From a virus: 64,000 nucleotides of DNA. This document shows, piece after piece, positions 44,221 to 51,576 of this stretch. Both the position numbers and the translations under genes were made by a program. The notes below the pieces were generated by a model. That model saw only the letters and a program-made list of their open reading frames with translations. It made no database searches and was not told the DNA's origin. The stretch is taken from the IMG/VR virus record IMGVR_UViG_3300033153_013649, positions 95,838-159,837 of that record. The stretch is one strand, 5' to 3'. Each line of letters opens with the position of its first letter. Position 1 is the stretch's first letter.

Positions 44221-44619
44221 ATGACAATTTTCAGAGAAGCTTTAAACGAAAATAAAAATCGAATTACTAAAGCTATGCCAAGATCTTTGAAAAATAAGAT
44301 AATGAACGAAATTTACAAAAAAGTTCTCACAAATAAAACTTTTAAAGAAATTCCAATTAGTAAAATTTCAGAGATTTTCGAAAAACATGGCGCCGTTTTA
44401 CTTCAAGAGGATTATACTCCTTGGGCAGGCTTTTTACTTGGTTCAGAAGGAAGCGCTTCTATTATGATAGGAGACAAAAATCTCGGGCATCCCTTATCAG
44501 AAGAGAAATTTAATTCTTCGGGAGAATTCTGGTTTCCTCAATTCAAAAACGCTTGGTTTCAAATTCAATGGTATAAGTTACCGTCCGGGAATTATGAAAT
44601 AACTGCATATATTAGTTGA
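44221..44619 (+). CDS. Tagged putative internal protein
   Basis: 132 residues starting M-T-I-F-R-E-A-L-N-E-N, a divergent tag with an A-L-N-E site. The body has K-H-G-A-V-L-L-Q-E-D-Y-T-P-W-A-G-F-L-L-G and W-F-P-Q-F-K-N-A-W-F-Q-I-Q-W. Its end overlaps the next promoter. Last gene of the second cluster. Confidence 0.55.
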   Translation: MTIFREALNENKNRITKAMPRSLKNKIMNEIYKKVLTNKTFKEIPISKISEIFEKHGAVLLQEDYTPWAGFLLGSEGSASIMIGDKNLGHPLSEEKFNSSGEFWFPQFKNAWFQIQWYKLPSGNYEITAYIS

Positions 44620-44645
44620 CAAACTAATCTTAGATTTAGTATATT
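44616..44645 (+). promoter_or_regulatory. Promoter TTGACA-18-TATATT
   Basis: TTGACA 44616-44621, TATATT 44640-44645, ATTTAG spacer end. Starts the gp46 transcript. Confidence 0.87.
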
Positions 44646-44662
44646 ATAAAAAAAGGAGAATA

Positions 44663-45364
44663 ATGGCTAAAGAATGTTTTTTTAGTATTCAGACTTCTAT
44701 GTCTGGTACTAATTGGGAACAATTTGCAAAAATACTTGGTTTATTTTATATTGATCCTTCTAATATTTCCGAAAACGTTTATAAATTTCGAGATGATATA
44801 TCTCAAAAAGAAATAGACGAATTTATAAAGAAGATATTTTTAAAGCATAAAGAATCTGAAGAATCTTTAATCGGATTTAATTCTGTAAATTATATTTTAA
44901 AATTCTTGTTCCAAAACACAACAAATCCAATAACAAAAAACATGTGTATTAAAATTGCTCGGGCAAAATGGCATTATGATGTTGCATATTCTCTTTATAA
45001 AAGTCTAGGATTTTTTATTGGAATAGTTCCAATATGTAAAGCTCATGATTTTAATTCTGACGGATACATGAATTTTACTGGGAATCCTATTGATCTTTAT
45101 GCTGGAGCTGAATATCCAAATCTTAGAAAAAAAGTTATTAGACATTCTATTCGCGGATTAAGAATGATAAAAAATATATATGATTATGCGAACAGATTCG
45201 GATATTTGAGTTGGATAACTTCTAAGGGGAAAGTCATGACGGCTCAATTACAAGACGGAATTCTACCTGTTAATGTACTTATAAATATTCCAGCCAAAGA
45301 TAATTCTTGGATGGATAATCCAATTACAGAAGAAAGCATTTGGAAATGGACACAAGGTAACTAA
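44663..45364 (+). CDS. Hypothetical protein
   Basis: 233 residues, ATG after AAAAAGGAGAAT. Includes I-A-R-A-K-W-H-Y-D-V-A-Y-S-L-Y-K-S-L-G-F and L-Y-A-G-A-E-Y-P-N-L-R-K-K. In T4-like phages gp47 nuclease often lies near gp46, but this protein lacks the phosphoesterase motifs (D-x-H, G-N-H-D), so it is not gp47. It shares a transcript with gp46. Confidence 0.6.
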   Translation: MAKECFFSIQTSMSGTNWEQFAKILGLFYIDPSNISENVYKFRDDISQKEIDEFIKKIFLKHKESEESLIGFNSVNYILKFLFQNTTNPITKNMCIKIARAKWHYDVAYSLYKSLGFFIGIVPICKAHDFNSDGYMNFTGNPIDLYAGAEYPNLRKKVIRHSIRGLRMIKNIYDYANRFGYLSWITSKGKVMTAQLQDGILPVNVLINIPAKDNSWMDNPITEESIWKWTQGN

Positions 45365-45373
45365 ATATAATAT

Positions 45374-47098
45374 ATGAATGCAAAAGTAATATTCAGAACT
45401 ATAAGATGGAAAAATTTCTTATCTTATGGAAATACATGGACGGAAATACCATTAGATTCTGGTAATATTACTGTTATAACCGGAAAGAACGGAAGTGGGA
45501 AATCCTCCTTTTTAGACGCTCTTTATTTTGTTCTTATAGGTGCTCCTCTTCGCGAAGATATGAATAAAGATGGATTAGTTAATAATATAAACAAAAAAAG
45601 ATGTATTGTAGAAATAGAATTTGATACAAAAGGAAAACATTATTTAGTTAGACGGGGGATTAATCCAGCTATATTTGAAATAATAGAAGAAGGAGAACCT
45701 CTTAGAGAAGATGGAAAAAGAATAACTTTTTTTCAAGAAAAATTAGAAGCTATAACAGGATTAAATAAAAATCTTATTCGAAGTAATATCCTTATAAATT
45801 CATCTCTTAAATCCTTTTTCAAATTATATAAACACGAAAAAAGAGCAGTTCTCGACGATATTTTTAATTTAGAAAATTTTAATAAAATGTTCGAGAAAGA
45901 AAAAGCTACTAGAGAAAAAATATTACTTGATATTAAAGATAAAGAGCATAAACTCGAAATTCTTAAAGAATCTTATAAATATCAAAAAGAACAACTTAAA
46001 CAATATGAACAAATTATTGAAACTATAAAACGTCGATCTAGATCTGATAAAGAAATTATTGAGAACAAAATAAAGAAATTAGAAAAAGAAGTAGAAGAGA
46101 TTCTTAATAATATTCATCTTATTTCAGAAGAACTTGCAATCATAGAAGAAAAAAATTATAAAAGCCAAGAAGATTTAAATCAAATCGAAAAAATCAAATC
46201 TGAAATTCAAAAAGAACTAGATCTGATTTCAAAAGAAAAACCAATTAAAAAAACTTGCAATGAATGTGAACAAATTCTTCCGAAGAATATAATAGAAAAA
46301 TTAATTAACAAAAGAGAAAAAAAAATTAAAGCCAGAGAAAAAAAAGTTAAAGACCTAAAAGAAGAGTTAAAGAATTATATTCCAAAACCAAAAATTTTAC
46401 CTGTAGTTCGTTTAAAAAGAAGATTAGAAAAATTTAAAAGAGAAAAACACGTAAATCGAGAATTAGTTAAAAAATATCAAGAAGAATTAGATTCTTTCTC
46501 TTTCAAAATTCCTAAAAAACCAGAAATTGATCTTGAAAAAACAAAAAAGAAAGCTAGAACTATTCAACAAAATATTAAAAAACAAAAAAAACAATTTTCT
46601 TATCTTAAAGTAATGGATAAAATACTTAAAGATGGTGATTTGAAAACATATATTATAATGAAATATATTCCTTTTATAAATGAACAGTTTAATTATTATG
46701 TAGAAGTTTTTAATTTAGATTGTAAATTTAAATTCGATAATATGCTTAATCTTATTCCAATTTCTAGAAAATACCAAGGATACAAATATGGAAGTTTCAG
46801 TTCTGGTCAACAGATGAGATTAAATTTAGCTTTACTTTATACTTTTATTCAATTAGCTAAAATTATTAATTTCGGAACACTTAATCTTATGTATAATATT
46901 TTAGTTCTTGACGAATATATTGACCATGGATTAGATAATATAGGAATTGATGATTTTTTAGTAACTATCATCGAAAAAAACAAAAAGGAAAGAATTTCAA
47001 TTTTTATAATTTCCCATAAATTTGAATCTGGAAATACTGATTTTAAATCCCTTAAGGTTTATTTAGATAAAGGATTTTCGAAAATAAAAGAGGAATAA
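45374..47098 (+). CDS. 46: Recombination endonuclease subunit gp46 (Rad50/SbcC-like)
   Basis: 574 residues, close to T4 gp46 (560). I-T-G-K-N-G-S-G-K-S-S (Walker A, residue about 40), a long coiled coil broken by C-N-E-C (zinc hook), F-S-S-G-Q-Q-M-R-L-N-L-A-L (ABC signature) and I-L-V-L-D-E-Y (Walker B). With gp47 it resects DNA ends for recombination-dependent replication and host DNA breakdown. gp47 is not seen in this window. Confidence 0.92.
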   Translation: MNAKVIFRTIRWKNFLSYGNTWTEIPLDSGNITVITGKNGSGKSSFLDALYFVLIGAPLREDMNKDGLVNNINKKRCIVEIEFDTKGKHYLVRRGINPAIFEIIEEGEPLREDGKRITFFQEKLEAITGLNKNLIRSNILINSSLKSFFKLYKHEKRAVLDDIFNLENFNKMFEKEKATREKILLDIKDKEHKLEILKESYKYQKEQLKQYEQIIETIKRRSRSDKEIIENKIKKLEKEVEEILNNIHLISEELAIIEEKNYKSQEDLNQIEKIKSEIQKELDLISKEKPIKKTCNECEQILPKNIIEKLINKREKKIKAREKKVKDLKEELKNYIPKPKILPVVRLKRRLEKFKREKHVNRELVKKYQEELDSFSFKIPKKPEIDLEKTKKKARTIQQNIKKQKKQFSYLKVMDKILKDGDLKTYIIMKYIPFINEQFNYYVEVFNLDCKFKFDNMLNLIPISRKYQGYKYGSFSSGQQMRLNLALLYTFIQLAKIINFGTLNLMYNILVLDEYIDHGLDNIGIDDFLVTIIEKNKKERISIFIISHKFESGNTDFKSLKVYLDKGFSKIKEE

Positions 47099-47099
47099 A

Positions 47100-47336
47100 T
47101 TGAAAAATCTTACTCAACAAGAAATTAATGGTATATTAAGAGAAATTGATATAAGAAGTACTACAGAAGAAGAGAAAATATTTTTTAGTAATTCAAAGGA
47201 TGATCCGAATTCGCCTCAAAATTTTCGTTACCGATATGAATATAGATCTCCAATAATTAAACAAAGCGCTCTAATAATATTGAAATATCCATATTTACCT
47301 TCGAAAATTTATCATAAAAAACAAAAAAGTTGTTGA
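47100..47336 (+). CDS. Small hypothetical protein
   Basis: 78 residues, TTG start one base after gp46. Contains L-R-E-I-D-I-R-S-T-T-E-E-E and R-Y-R-Y-E-Y-R-S-P. Its end runs into the next promoter. Unrecognised. Confidence 0.5.
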   Translation: MKNLTQQEINGILREIDIRSTTEEEKIFFSNSKDDPNSPQNFRYRYEYRSPIIKQSALIILKYPYLPSKIYHKKQKSC

Positions 47337-47394
47337 CAACCTCCATTTTATTTAGTATATTATATAGACAATAAAATTGGAGAAGAAAATGAAA
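47323..47394 (+). repeat. 72-bp promoter-RBS cassette, second copy
   Basis: Identical to 33284-33355 through the first two codons of the gene at 47389, then the sequences diverge. Confidence 0.92.
47333..47361 (+). promoter_or_regulatory. Promoter TTGACA-17-TATATT
   Basis: TTGACA 47333-47338, TATATT 47356-47361; part of the duplicated cassette. Drives the next two related genes. Confidence 0.9.
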
Positions 47395-47856
47395 TATAAG
47401 ATTACTGAAATTTTAAAACAAGCTCGAGAAGATTCTCGTCAAGTTAAAAATATGGCTTATCGCTCTTTATCAGACAAACAGAAAATAGTTCGCGGACGGG
47501 GGCGTAAGATAGAAATTTTTAGTTATTCTGGATCTCTATTATGTGAAGTGCTTTGGACAGCTAATTTCTATAATACAAAAAAGGAAATCGATTTTGCTAT
47601 TAAAAAAATAGAAAATCGTTGTCTTGAAGAAAGAGAATCAATTACCGTTTCTTTAATTCATGAATTTGATTTATGCGAATCTCTTAATGATTATGAATGG
47701 TGTATTCCATTTGATGAGTTTGCAGAAACAATCGTTTTTAAAATGATCAGAGAACAAGGATCAGATCATATTACTAAATTATATTTTCCTAATACTGACC
47801 CTCGAATAGAAAAACATAATTCACAATGTGAATGTAATTATTGTATAAAGAATTAA
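47389..47856 (+). CDS. Hypothetical protein sharing its N-terminus with the NADAR protein
   Basis: 155 residues from ATG 47389 after TTGGAGAAGAAA. The first 35 or so residues (I-T-E-I-L-K-Q-A-R-E-D-S, then S-L-S-D-K-Q-K) align with the next gene's start. The rest differs and ends with a Cys pair cluster (C-E-C-N-Y-C). The shared N-terminus may be a localisation or interaction module. Confidence 0.6.
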   Translation: MKYKITEILKQAREDSRQVKNMAYRSLSDKQKIVRGRGRKIEIFSYSGSLLCEVLWTANFYNTKKEIDFAIKKIENRCLEERESITVSLIHEFDLCESLNDYEWCIPFDEFAETIVFKMIREQGSDHITKLYFPNTDPRIEKHNSQCECNYCIKN

Positions 47857-47859
47857 GAG

Positions 47860-48444
47860 ATGAAAACGAAATTAAAAGATATTACTGAAATTTCGAAACA
47901 GACTAGAGAATATTCTAACCAAATTGAAAATATGACTTCTCTATCTGATCAACAGAAAATGATAATTGATATTGGATCAAAATCTTCTTGGCCAGCTAAT
48001 CTTCTATCGAATTTTGCTAAATCTCCGTTTACTATTCATGGGATAAAATGTAATTCGATGGAAGGATTTATTCAGGCTTTGAAATTTAAAAATCCTGAAG
48101 TTCAAATTAAAGTTTGTCAGCTTGTAGGATTAGAAGCTAAAAAAAGAGGATATAATATAAAATGGTGGGAAAGACCAGAAAGAGAACAATTGTTCTGGAA
48201 GGGTATCGGATTTAAAGCTCACGGTTCAGTTCACATGAAATTAATAGGGCACGCTTTATATTGTAAATTTGGAGCTAAAAATAATAGCAATTTCCAAGCG
48301 GCTTTATTAGCTACTGGTGAAGCTAAATTAGTTCATTCTATCGGGAAAGAAGAACGAACTTCACTTAGAGCTAGTGATTTCTGTAGATTATTAACTCAAA
48401 TAAGAAATGGAATTAGAGGAAGATATGTTCCGAATTTTAAATAA
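47860..48444 (+). CDS. NADAR-family protein (DUF1768, RibX-like N-glycosidase)
   Basis: 194 residues. After the 35-residue start shared with the upstream gene comes the NADAR domain: L-L-S-N-F-A-K-S-P-F, S-M-E-G-F-I-Q-A-L-K-F, then W-W-E-R-P-E-R and F-W-K-G-I-G-F. NADAR proteins act on ADP-ribose-linked or riboflavin-precursor substrates; some remove ADP-ribose from guanine. A phage copy could edit NAD-derived signals or DNA modification. Two upstream bases separate it from its partner gene. Confidence 0.82.
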   Translation: MKTKLKDITEISKQTREYSNQIENMTSLSDQQKMIIDIGSKSSWPANLLSNFAKSPFTIHGIKCNSMEGFIQALKFKNPEVQIKVCQLVGLEAKKRGYNIKWWERPEREQLFWKGIGFKAHGSVHMKLIGHALYCKFGAKNNSNFQAALLATGEAKLVHSIGKEERTSLRASDFCRLLTQIRNGIRGRYVPNFK

Positions 48445-48503
48445 TTAAGAAAAAGAATTAATTATACTAAATATCAAATGTTAAACTATTAAAGGAGAAG
48501 AAA

Positions 48504-48908
48504 ATGAAGGCATCTTATGAATTAACAATTAAAAAAAACAAAAATATAGTAAATGACCAAATTCTTGAAAGTACTTTTTTATCCTCTTGTGATCATAAAT
48601 TCGATTCAGAATTTTGTACTGAATGTGGACAAAGAAAAAGAACTGTTACTCTAAAAACTGAAGTATGTTTCGAAATCGGTCTTGTATTGGGAAATTCTAT
48701 AGAATCAATTCAAGAAAGATTTAGTTGTGATGGAGAATTTGATCCCTTAAGTGAGAAAATAAAATGGAATTCTCCTTTAAAAGATATGTGTACAATATCT
48801 AAAAAATTCCCTAATCTCTTTTTTATTCTTAAAAAGTCGGGAGATAATCCAGAAGATTCTTGGAAAGCGTATTTTAAAAATGGAATTCGATTTCAAATTC
48901 TCACGTAG
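48504..48908 (+). CDS. Hypothetical protein with short zinc-finger-like motif
   Basis: 134 residues. C-D-H-K-F-D-S-E-F-C-T-E-C-G gives a C-x8-C-x2-C zinc-binding arrangement with His; the remainder is unrecognised. RBS AAAGGAGAAGAAAATG fits the antisense RNA. A decayed second copy of its finger follows directly. Confidence 0.6.
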   Translation: MKASYELTIKKNKNIVNDQILESTFLSSCDHKFDSEFCTECGQRKRTVTLKTEVCFEIGLVLGNSIESIQERFSCDGEFDPLSEKIKWNSPLKDMCTISKKFPNLFFILKKSGDNPEDSWKAYFKNGIRFQILT

Positions 48909-49014
48909 AAGTTAAATATGAAAAATTTGACGAAAACAAATTAAAATATTTATGAGGTCATGAATTTAATTCAAATTTTTGTACTGAATGTAAACAAATA
49001 ACAAAAAGGAAGAT
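48909..49014 (+). pseudogene. Remnant of a duplicated zinc-finger gene
   Basis: In one frame the DNA reads H-E-F-N-S-N-F-C-T-E-C-K-Q, closely matching H-K-F-D-S-E-F-C-T-E-C-G of the gene just upstream, but a TGA interrupts it and no full frame remains. Confidence 0.55.
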
Positions 49015-49245
49015 ATGATATCAATAGTACTAGCACTGGCAGCTTGCTTGTTTCTCGTTATCTTTTACTTAGTAAGTAAAGAAGAAAACGCGGGTTATCT
49101 AGTAGATAGACTAGGTACGAGCCTCGGAATATTAATTATGATTGCATTTCTAGGATTAATGACTTTTGCAGCTATCTTAACTCTTATAGCATGGTCCGGT
49201 ATATTCTACTACTACATAATCATGCCTCTAATAAATCTGTTTTAA
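49015..49245 (+). CDS. Small two-pass membrane protein
   Basis: 76 residues with hydrophobic segments at residues 3-20 and 38-75, joined by K-E-E-N-A-G-Y-L-V-D-R. RBS AAAAGGAAG. More balanced base use than its upstream neighbours. Unknown. Confidence 0.55.
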   Translation: MISIVLALAACLFLVIFYLVSKEENAGYLVDRLGTSLGILIMIAFLGLMTFAAILTLIAWSGIFYYYIIMPLINLF

Positions 49246-49257
49246 AAGGAAAATAAG

Positions 49258-50028
49258 ATGAGTAAAATCGAGTGGGTACAAAACCCAGATGGCACACGGG
49301 GCGAGACTTGGAACTTGTGGCATGGATGTACAAAAATCAGTCCGGGTTGTAAACACTGTTATGCGGAACGGTTCGCTAAGCGGCTTGGGTCGTGCAAAAA
49401 ATATGATGGCACGATTAAATACTTTCCTGAACGCAATAACCAACCGCTGCACTGGAAAAAGCCGAGAATGATATTCGTTAACAGTATGAGCGATTTGTTC
49501 CATGAGAGCTTATCTTTTGAAACAATATTCACAATTTCAGCTATAATATCTATAATGAGCGCAACTCCTCGACATGTTTATCAGATTTTAACAAAGAGAC
49601 CAGAACAGGCATTGTTTTATAATTTTCCATCAAACGTCTGGCTCGGCGTATCGGTGGAATCCCTTGAATATCTACCTCGGATTGAGACCCTTTTAAAAAT
49701 TCCGACGACAGTGCGGTTTGTGAGTTTTGAACCTCTATTGTCTGATGTTGGAGATATATCAGAATATTTACCTCATGAAATAAGGTTGGCGTTCCCGGAT
49801 TATGAACGTTCAAGATTAGATGGAATTGACTGGGTAATTGTTGGCTGCGAATCGGGTCCAAATCGACGCCCCTGTAAGCTAGAATGGGTGCGGAATATCG
49901 TTGCCCAGTGTAAAAACGCACATGTACCCGTGTTCGTCAAGCAGCTTAGCCTTAACGGTAAAGTCGAACACAACGTCGAGAGGTTCCCGGCGGATTTGCA
50001 AATTCGGGAATTTCCGAAACAGGGGTAA
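49258..50028 (+). CDS. DUF5131 / phage Gp37-Gp68 family protein
   Basis: 256 residues. I-E-W-V-Q-N-P-D-G-T, W-N-L-W-H-G-C-T-K-I-S-P-G-C-K-H-C-Y-A-E, then W-K-K-P-R-M-I-F-V-N-S-M-S-D-L-F-H-E are the fixed blocks of this family, whose C-x6-C-x2-C cluster and fold are radical-SAM-related. Function is unproven; members often stand beside three-Cys-motif partner genes. The gene is clearly richer in G and C than its surroundings, suggesting recent gain. Confidence 0.85.
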   Translation: MSKIEWVQNPDGTRGETWNLWHGCTKISPGCKHCYAERFAKRLGSCKKYDGTIKYFPERNNQPLHWKKPRMIFVNSMSDLFHESLSFETIFTISAIISIMSATPRHVYQILTKRPEQALFYNFPSNVWLGVSVESLEYLPRIETLLKIPTTVRFVSFEPLLSDVGDISEYLPHEIRLAFPDYERSRLDGIDWVIVGCESGPNRRPCKLEWVRNIVAQCKNAHVPVFVKQLSLNGKVEHNVERFPADLQIREFPKQG

Positions 50029-50077
50029 AATGTTATAAAGAAGTAAAAAGTGGAATACAACGAAGAGGATAAGCTAA

Positions 50078-50308
50078 ATGAACAAAAACAATCAACCTAA
50101 AAAGAGCGTAAGGCTAGAATGCTCCTGTATCGACTGGAGGGAGAATCATCCGATATTCGTTAATATGTTTATGTACATGATGGTTCACGGACAGGGCGGA
50201 TACAATGGAAAACTTTATACTTATTGCCCCTGGTGCGGCAAAAAACTGGAGAAAGTGGGAGAGTATAATTATGTCCAAAAACTCCTTCGTGATAGTCGAA
50301 GTGAATAA
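50078..50308 (+). CDS. Small zinc-ribbon protein
   Basis: 76 residues. C-S-C-I-D-W and Y-C-P-W-C-G-K-K-L give a four-Cys zinc site. Composition matches the DUF5131 gene before it, so both may have come together. The next gene starts inside it. Confidence 0.6.
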   Translation: MNKNNQPKKSVRLECSCIDWRENHPIFVNMFMYMMVHGQGGYNGKLYTYCPWCGKKLEKVGEYNYVQKLLRDSRSE

Positions 50309-50522
50309 TACTTTCAAGGCTCGACGTGGATGGACAAAAAGAATATCAGATATAATTAATCTTGAGGAACATGAATGTTATCCCGGTGAATTATGGGAGT
50401 GTGAAATTGTTTCAAGAGAAGATAACAAGGTTAAACTTTTAGATAAAGTTGTGAGATATTATGAAAGAAGAGATAAATTTAAAAAGCTGTATATGAAAAA
50501 AAAGGAAAAACAACAACTATAA
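50271..50522 (+). CDS. Small hypothetical protein
   Basis: 83 residues from ATG 50271, with GAAAGTGGGAG upstream. F-V-I-V-E-V-N-N-T-F-K-A-R and W-E-C-E-I-V-S-R-E-D-N-K-V suggest a small beta barrel. Overlaps the zinc-ribbon gene by 38 bases in another frame. Confidence 0.55.
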   Translation: MSKNSFVIVEVNNTFKARRGWTKRISDIINLEEHECYPGELWECEIVSREDNKVKLLDKVVRYYERRDKFKKLYMKKKEKQQL

Positions 50523-50635
50523 GAAAAATACTTAATTGGAGTTGTTACATAATATAATTTGCCAGATTTTACAACTAATAATGAAGAAATATGTAGTTTC
50601 AATATCCAATTTAATTTGAACGAGAGGTTCTCGAA

Positions 50636-50896
50636 ATGAAAAAACAGACAAAACTTAATTATGTAAAATTTGAAATGAAATGCCCCGAATGTAACGTCTT
50701 GTTAAAAGATTTTCTAACAGACAATGCTTCAGGGGTTTTACAATGTAATTCGATTGACCTATGGAAGGTATTCAATTTTTATACTCTTTGTCCTAATTGC
50801 GACACGTGGATCGAGTTTAATAGAAAGCCTCAAAATATAACCATTGAGGATTTCGAAATGACACAAATGAAACGAACCTGGGATCTCTTTAAATAA
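50636..50896 (+). CDS. Small zinc-binding-like protein
   Basis: 86 residues with C-P-E-C and C-P-N-C pairs about 40 residues apart (one zinc site). RBS GAGAGGTTC. It ends one base before the convergent resolvase gene. No family recognised. Confidence 0.55.
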   Translation: MKKQTKLNYVKFEMKCPECNVLLKDFLTDNASGVLQCNSIDLWKVFNFYTLCPNCDTWIEFNRKPQNITIEDFEMTQMKRTWDLFK

Positions 50897-51469
50897 TTAA
50901 TCTTCTAAACATTTATATAAAGCAAAAGCATCAATCATATCATTAATTGGGTTCTCATAGATTTTCTGCTCGAGCTCATTTTTTTGTATCCATTTTAAAA
51001 GTACATTGTTCGGATAATCTTTCCTAAATTGTTCTACCATAAGAACTTTAGAAGCTGCTCCGTTTCCTGTAAAATTCTTTTTTACTGTTCCAGGTTGAAA
51101 AACATTAATATAAATTCCTCTTTGCAAAAGTTGAGATTTTACAAATCCAGTAAATTCTCCAATATCAAAAACATATCCTGGATCAGTTTTACCAAATCCA
51201 TAAGCATATCCTTCTATTGCTACTTCAATAACATTATGGATCATCATAATCTCCATAATCATTTCTGCATTTTTTTGGTATCTCTGCAGATTTCTAGTTA
51301 ATTTACTTTCTTTTAGATTATATCCTGCACTTTGATTTCCATGAATCCATTTTTCTCCTTTTGTCATCTTCGGCCATTTTTGTGTTTTATGAAAGAAATA
51401 AAAATGGTTATTAGAAATATAAATTCCTGTTCCATCTATCGAAATATCTAATCCAGCTTTTGTATACAT
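50897..51469 (-). CDS. RuvC-like Holliday junction resolvase
   Basis: 190 residues on the minus strand, the only convincing gene there. A-G-L-D-I-S-I-D-G-T-G (first Asp), V-A-I-E-G-Y-A-Y-G (Glu), and N-P-I-N-D-M-I-D-A-F-A-L (final Asp pair) are the RNase H-fold metal ligands in RuvC order. Q-P-G-T-V-K-K-N-F-T-G-N-G resembles the DNA-binding loop. It would resolve branched DNA before packaging, replacing T4's gp49. It lies tail to tail with the early genes. Confidence 0.82.
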   Translation of the reverse strand: MYTKAGLDISIDGTGIYISNNHFYFFHKTQKWPKMTKGEKWIHGNQSAGYNLKESKLTRNLQRYQKNAEMIMEIMMIHNVIEVAIEGYAYGFGKTDPGYVFDIGEFTGFVKSQLLQRGIYINVFQPGTVKKNFTGNGAASKVLMVEQFRKDYPNNVLLKWIQKNELEQKIYENPINDMIDAFALYKCLED

Positions 51470-51546
51470 AATTTCTTTTCCTTTATAAAATATAAAAAAA
51501 TTAAAGACCGTTTGTCAATAAGTATTTATCTTTTATTCTTCAATAA

Positions 51547-51554
51547 TATAAATA
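51547..51554 (+). promoter_or_regulatory. Possible late promoter TATAAATA for the tail operon
   Basis: The octamer lies 22 bases before the first tail gene, immediately downstream of the divergent resolvase gene. Placement supports a real late promoter. Confidence 0.6.
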
Positions 51555-51576
51555 ACTAAAAAACAGTGGATAAATT

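Noticed and set aside
44663-45364. The gene before gp46 as gp47 nuclease
   Set aside because: It lacks the calcineurin-type phosphoesterase motifs expected of gp47/Mre11.
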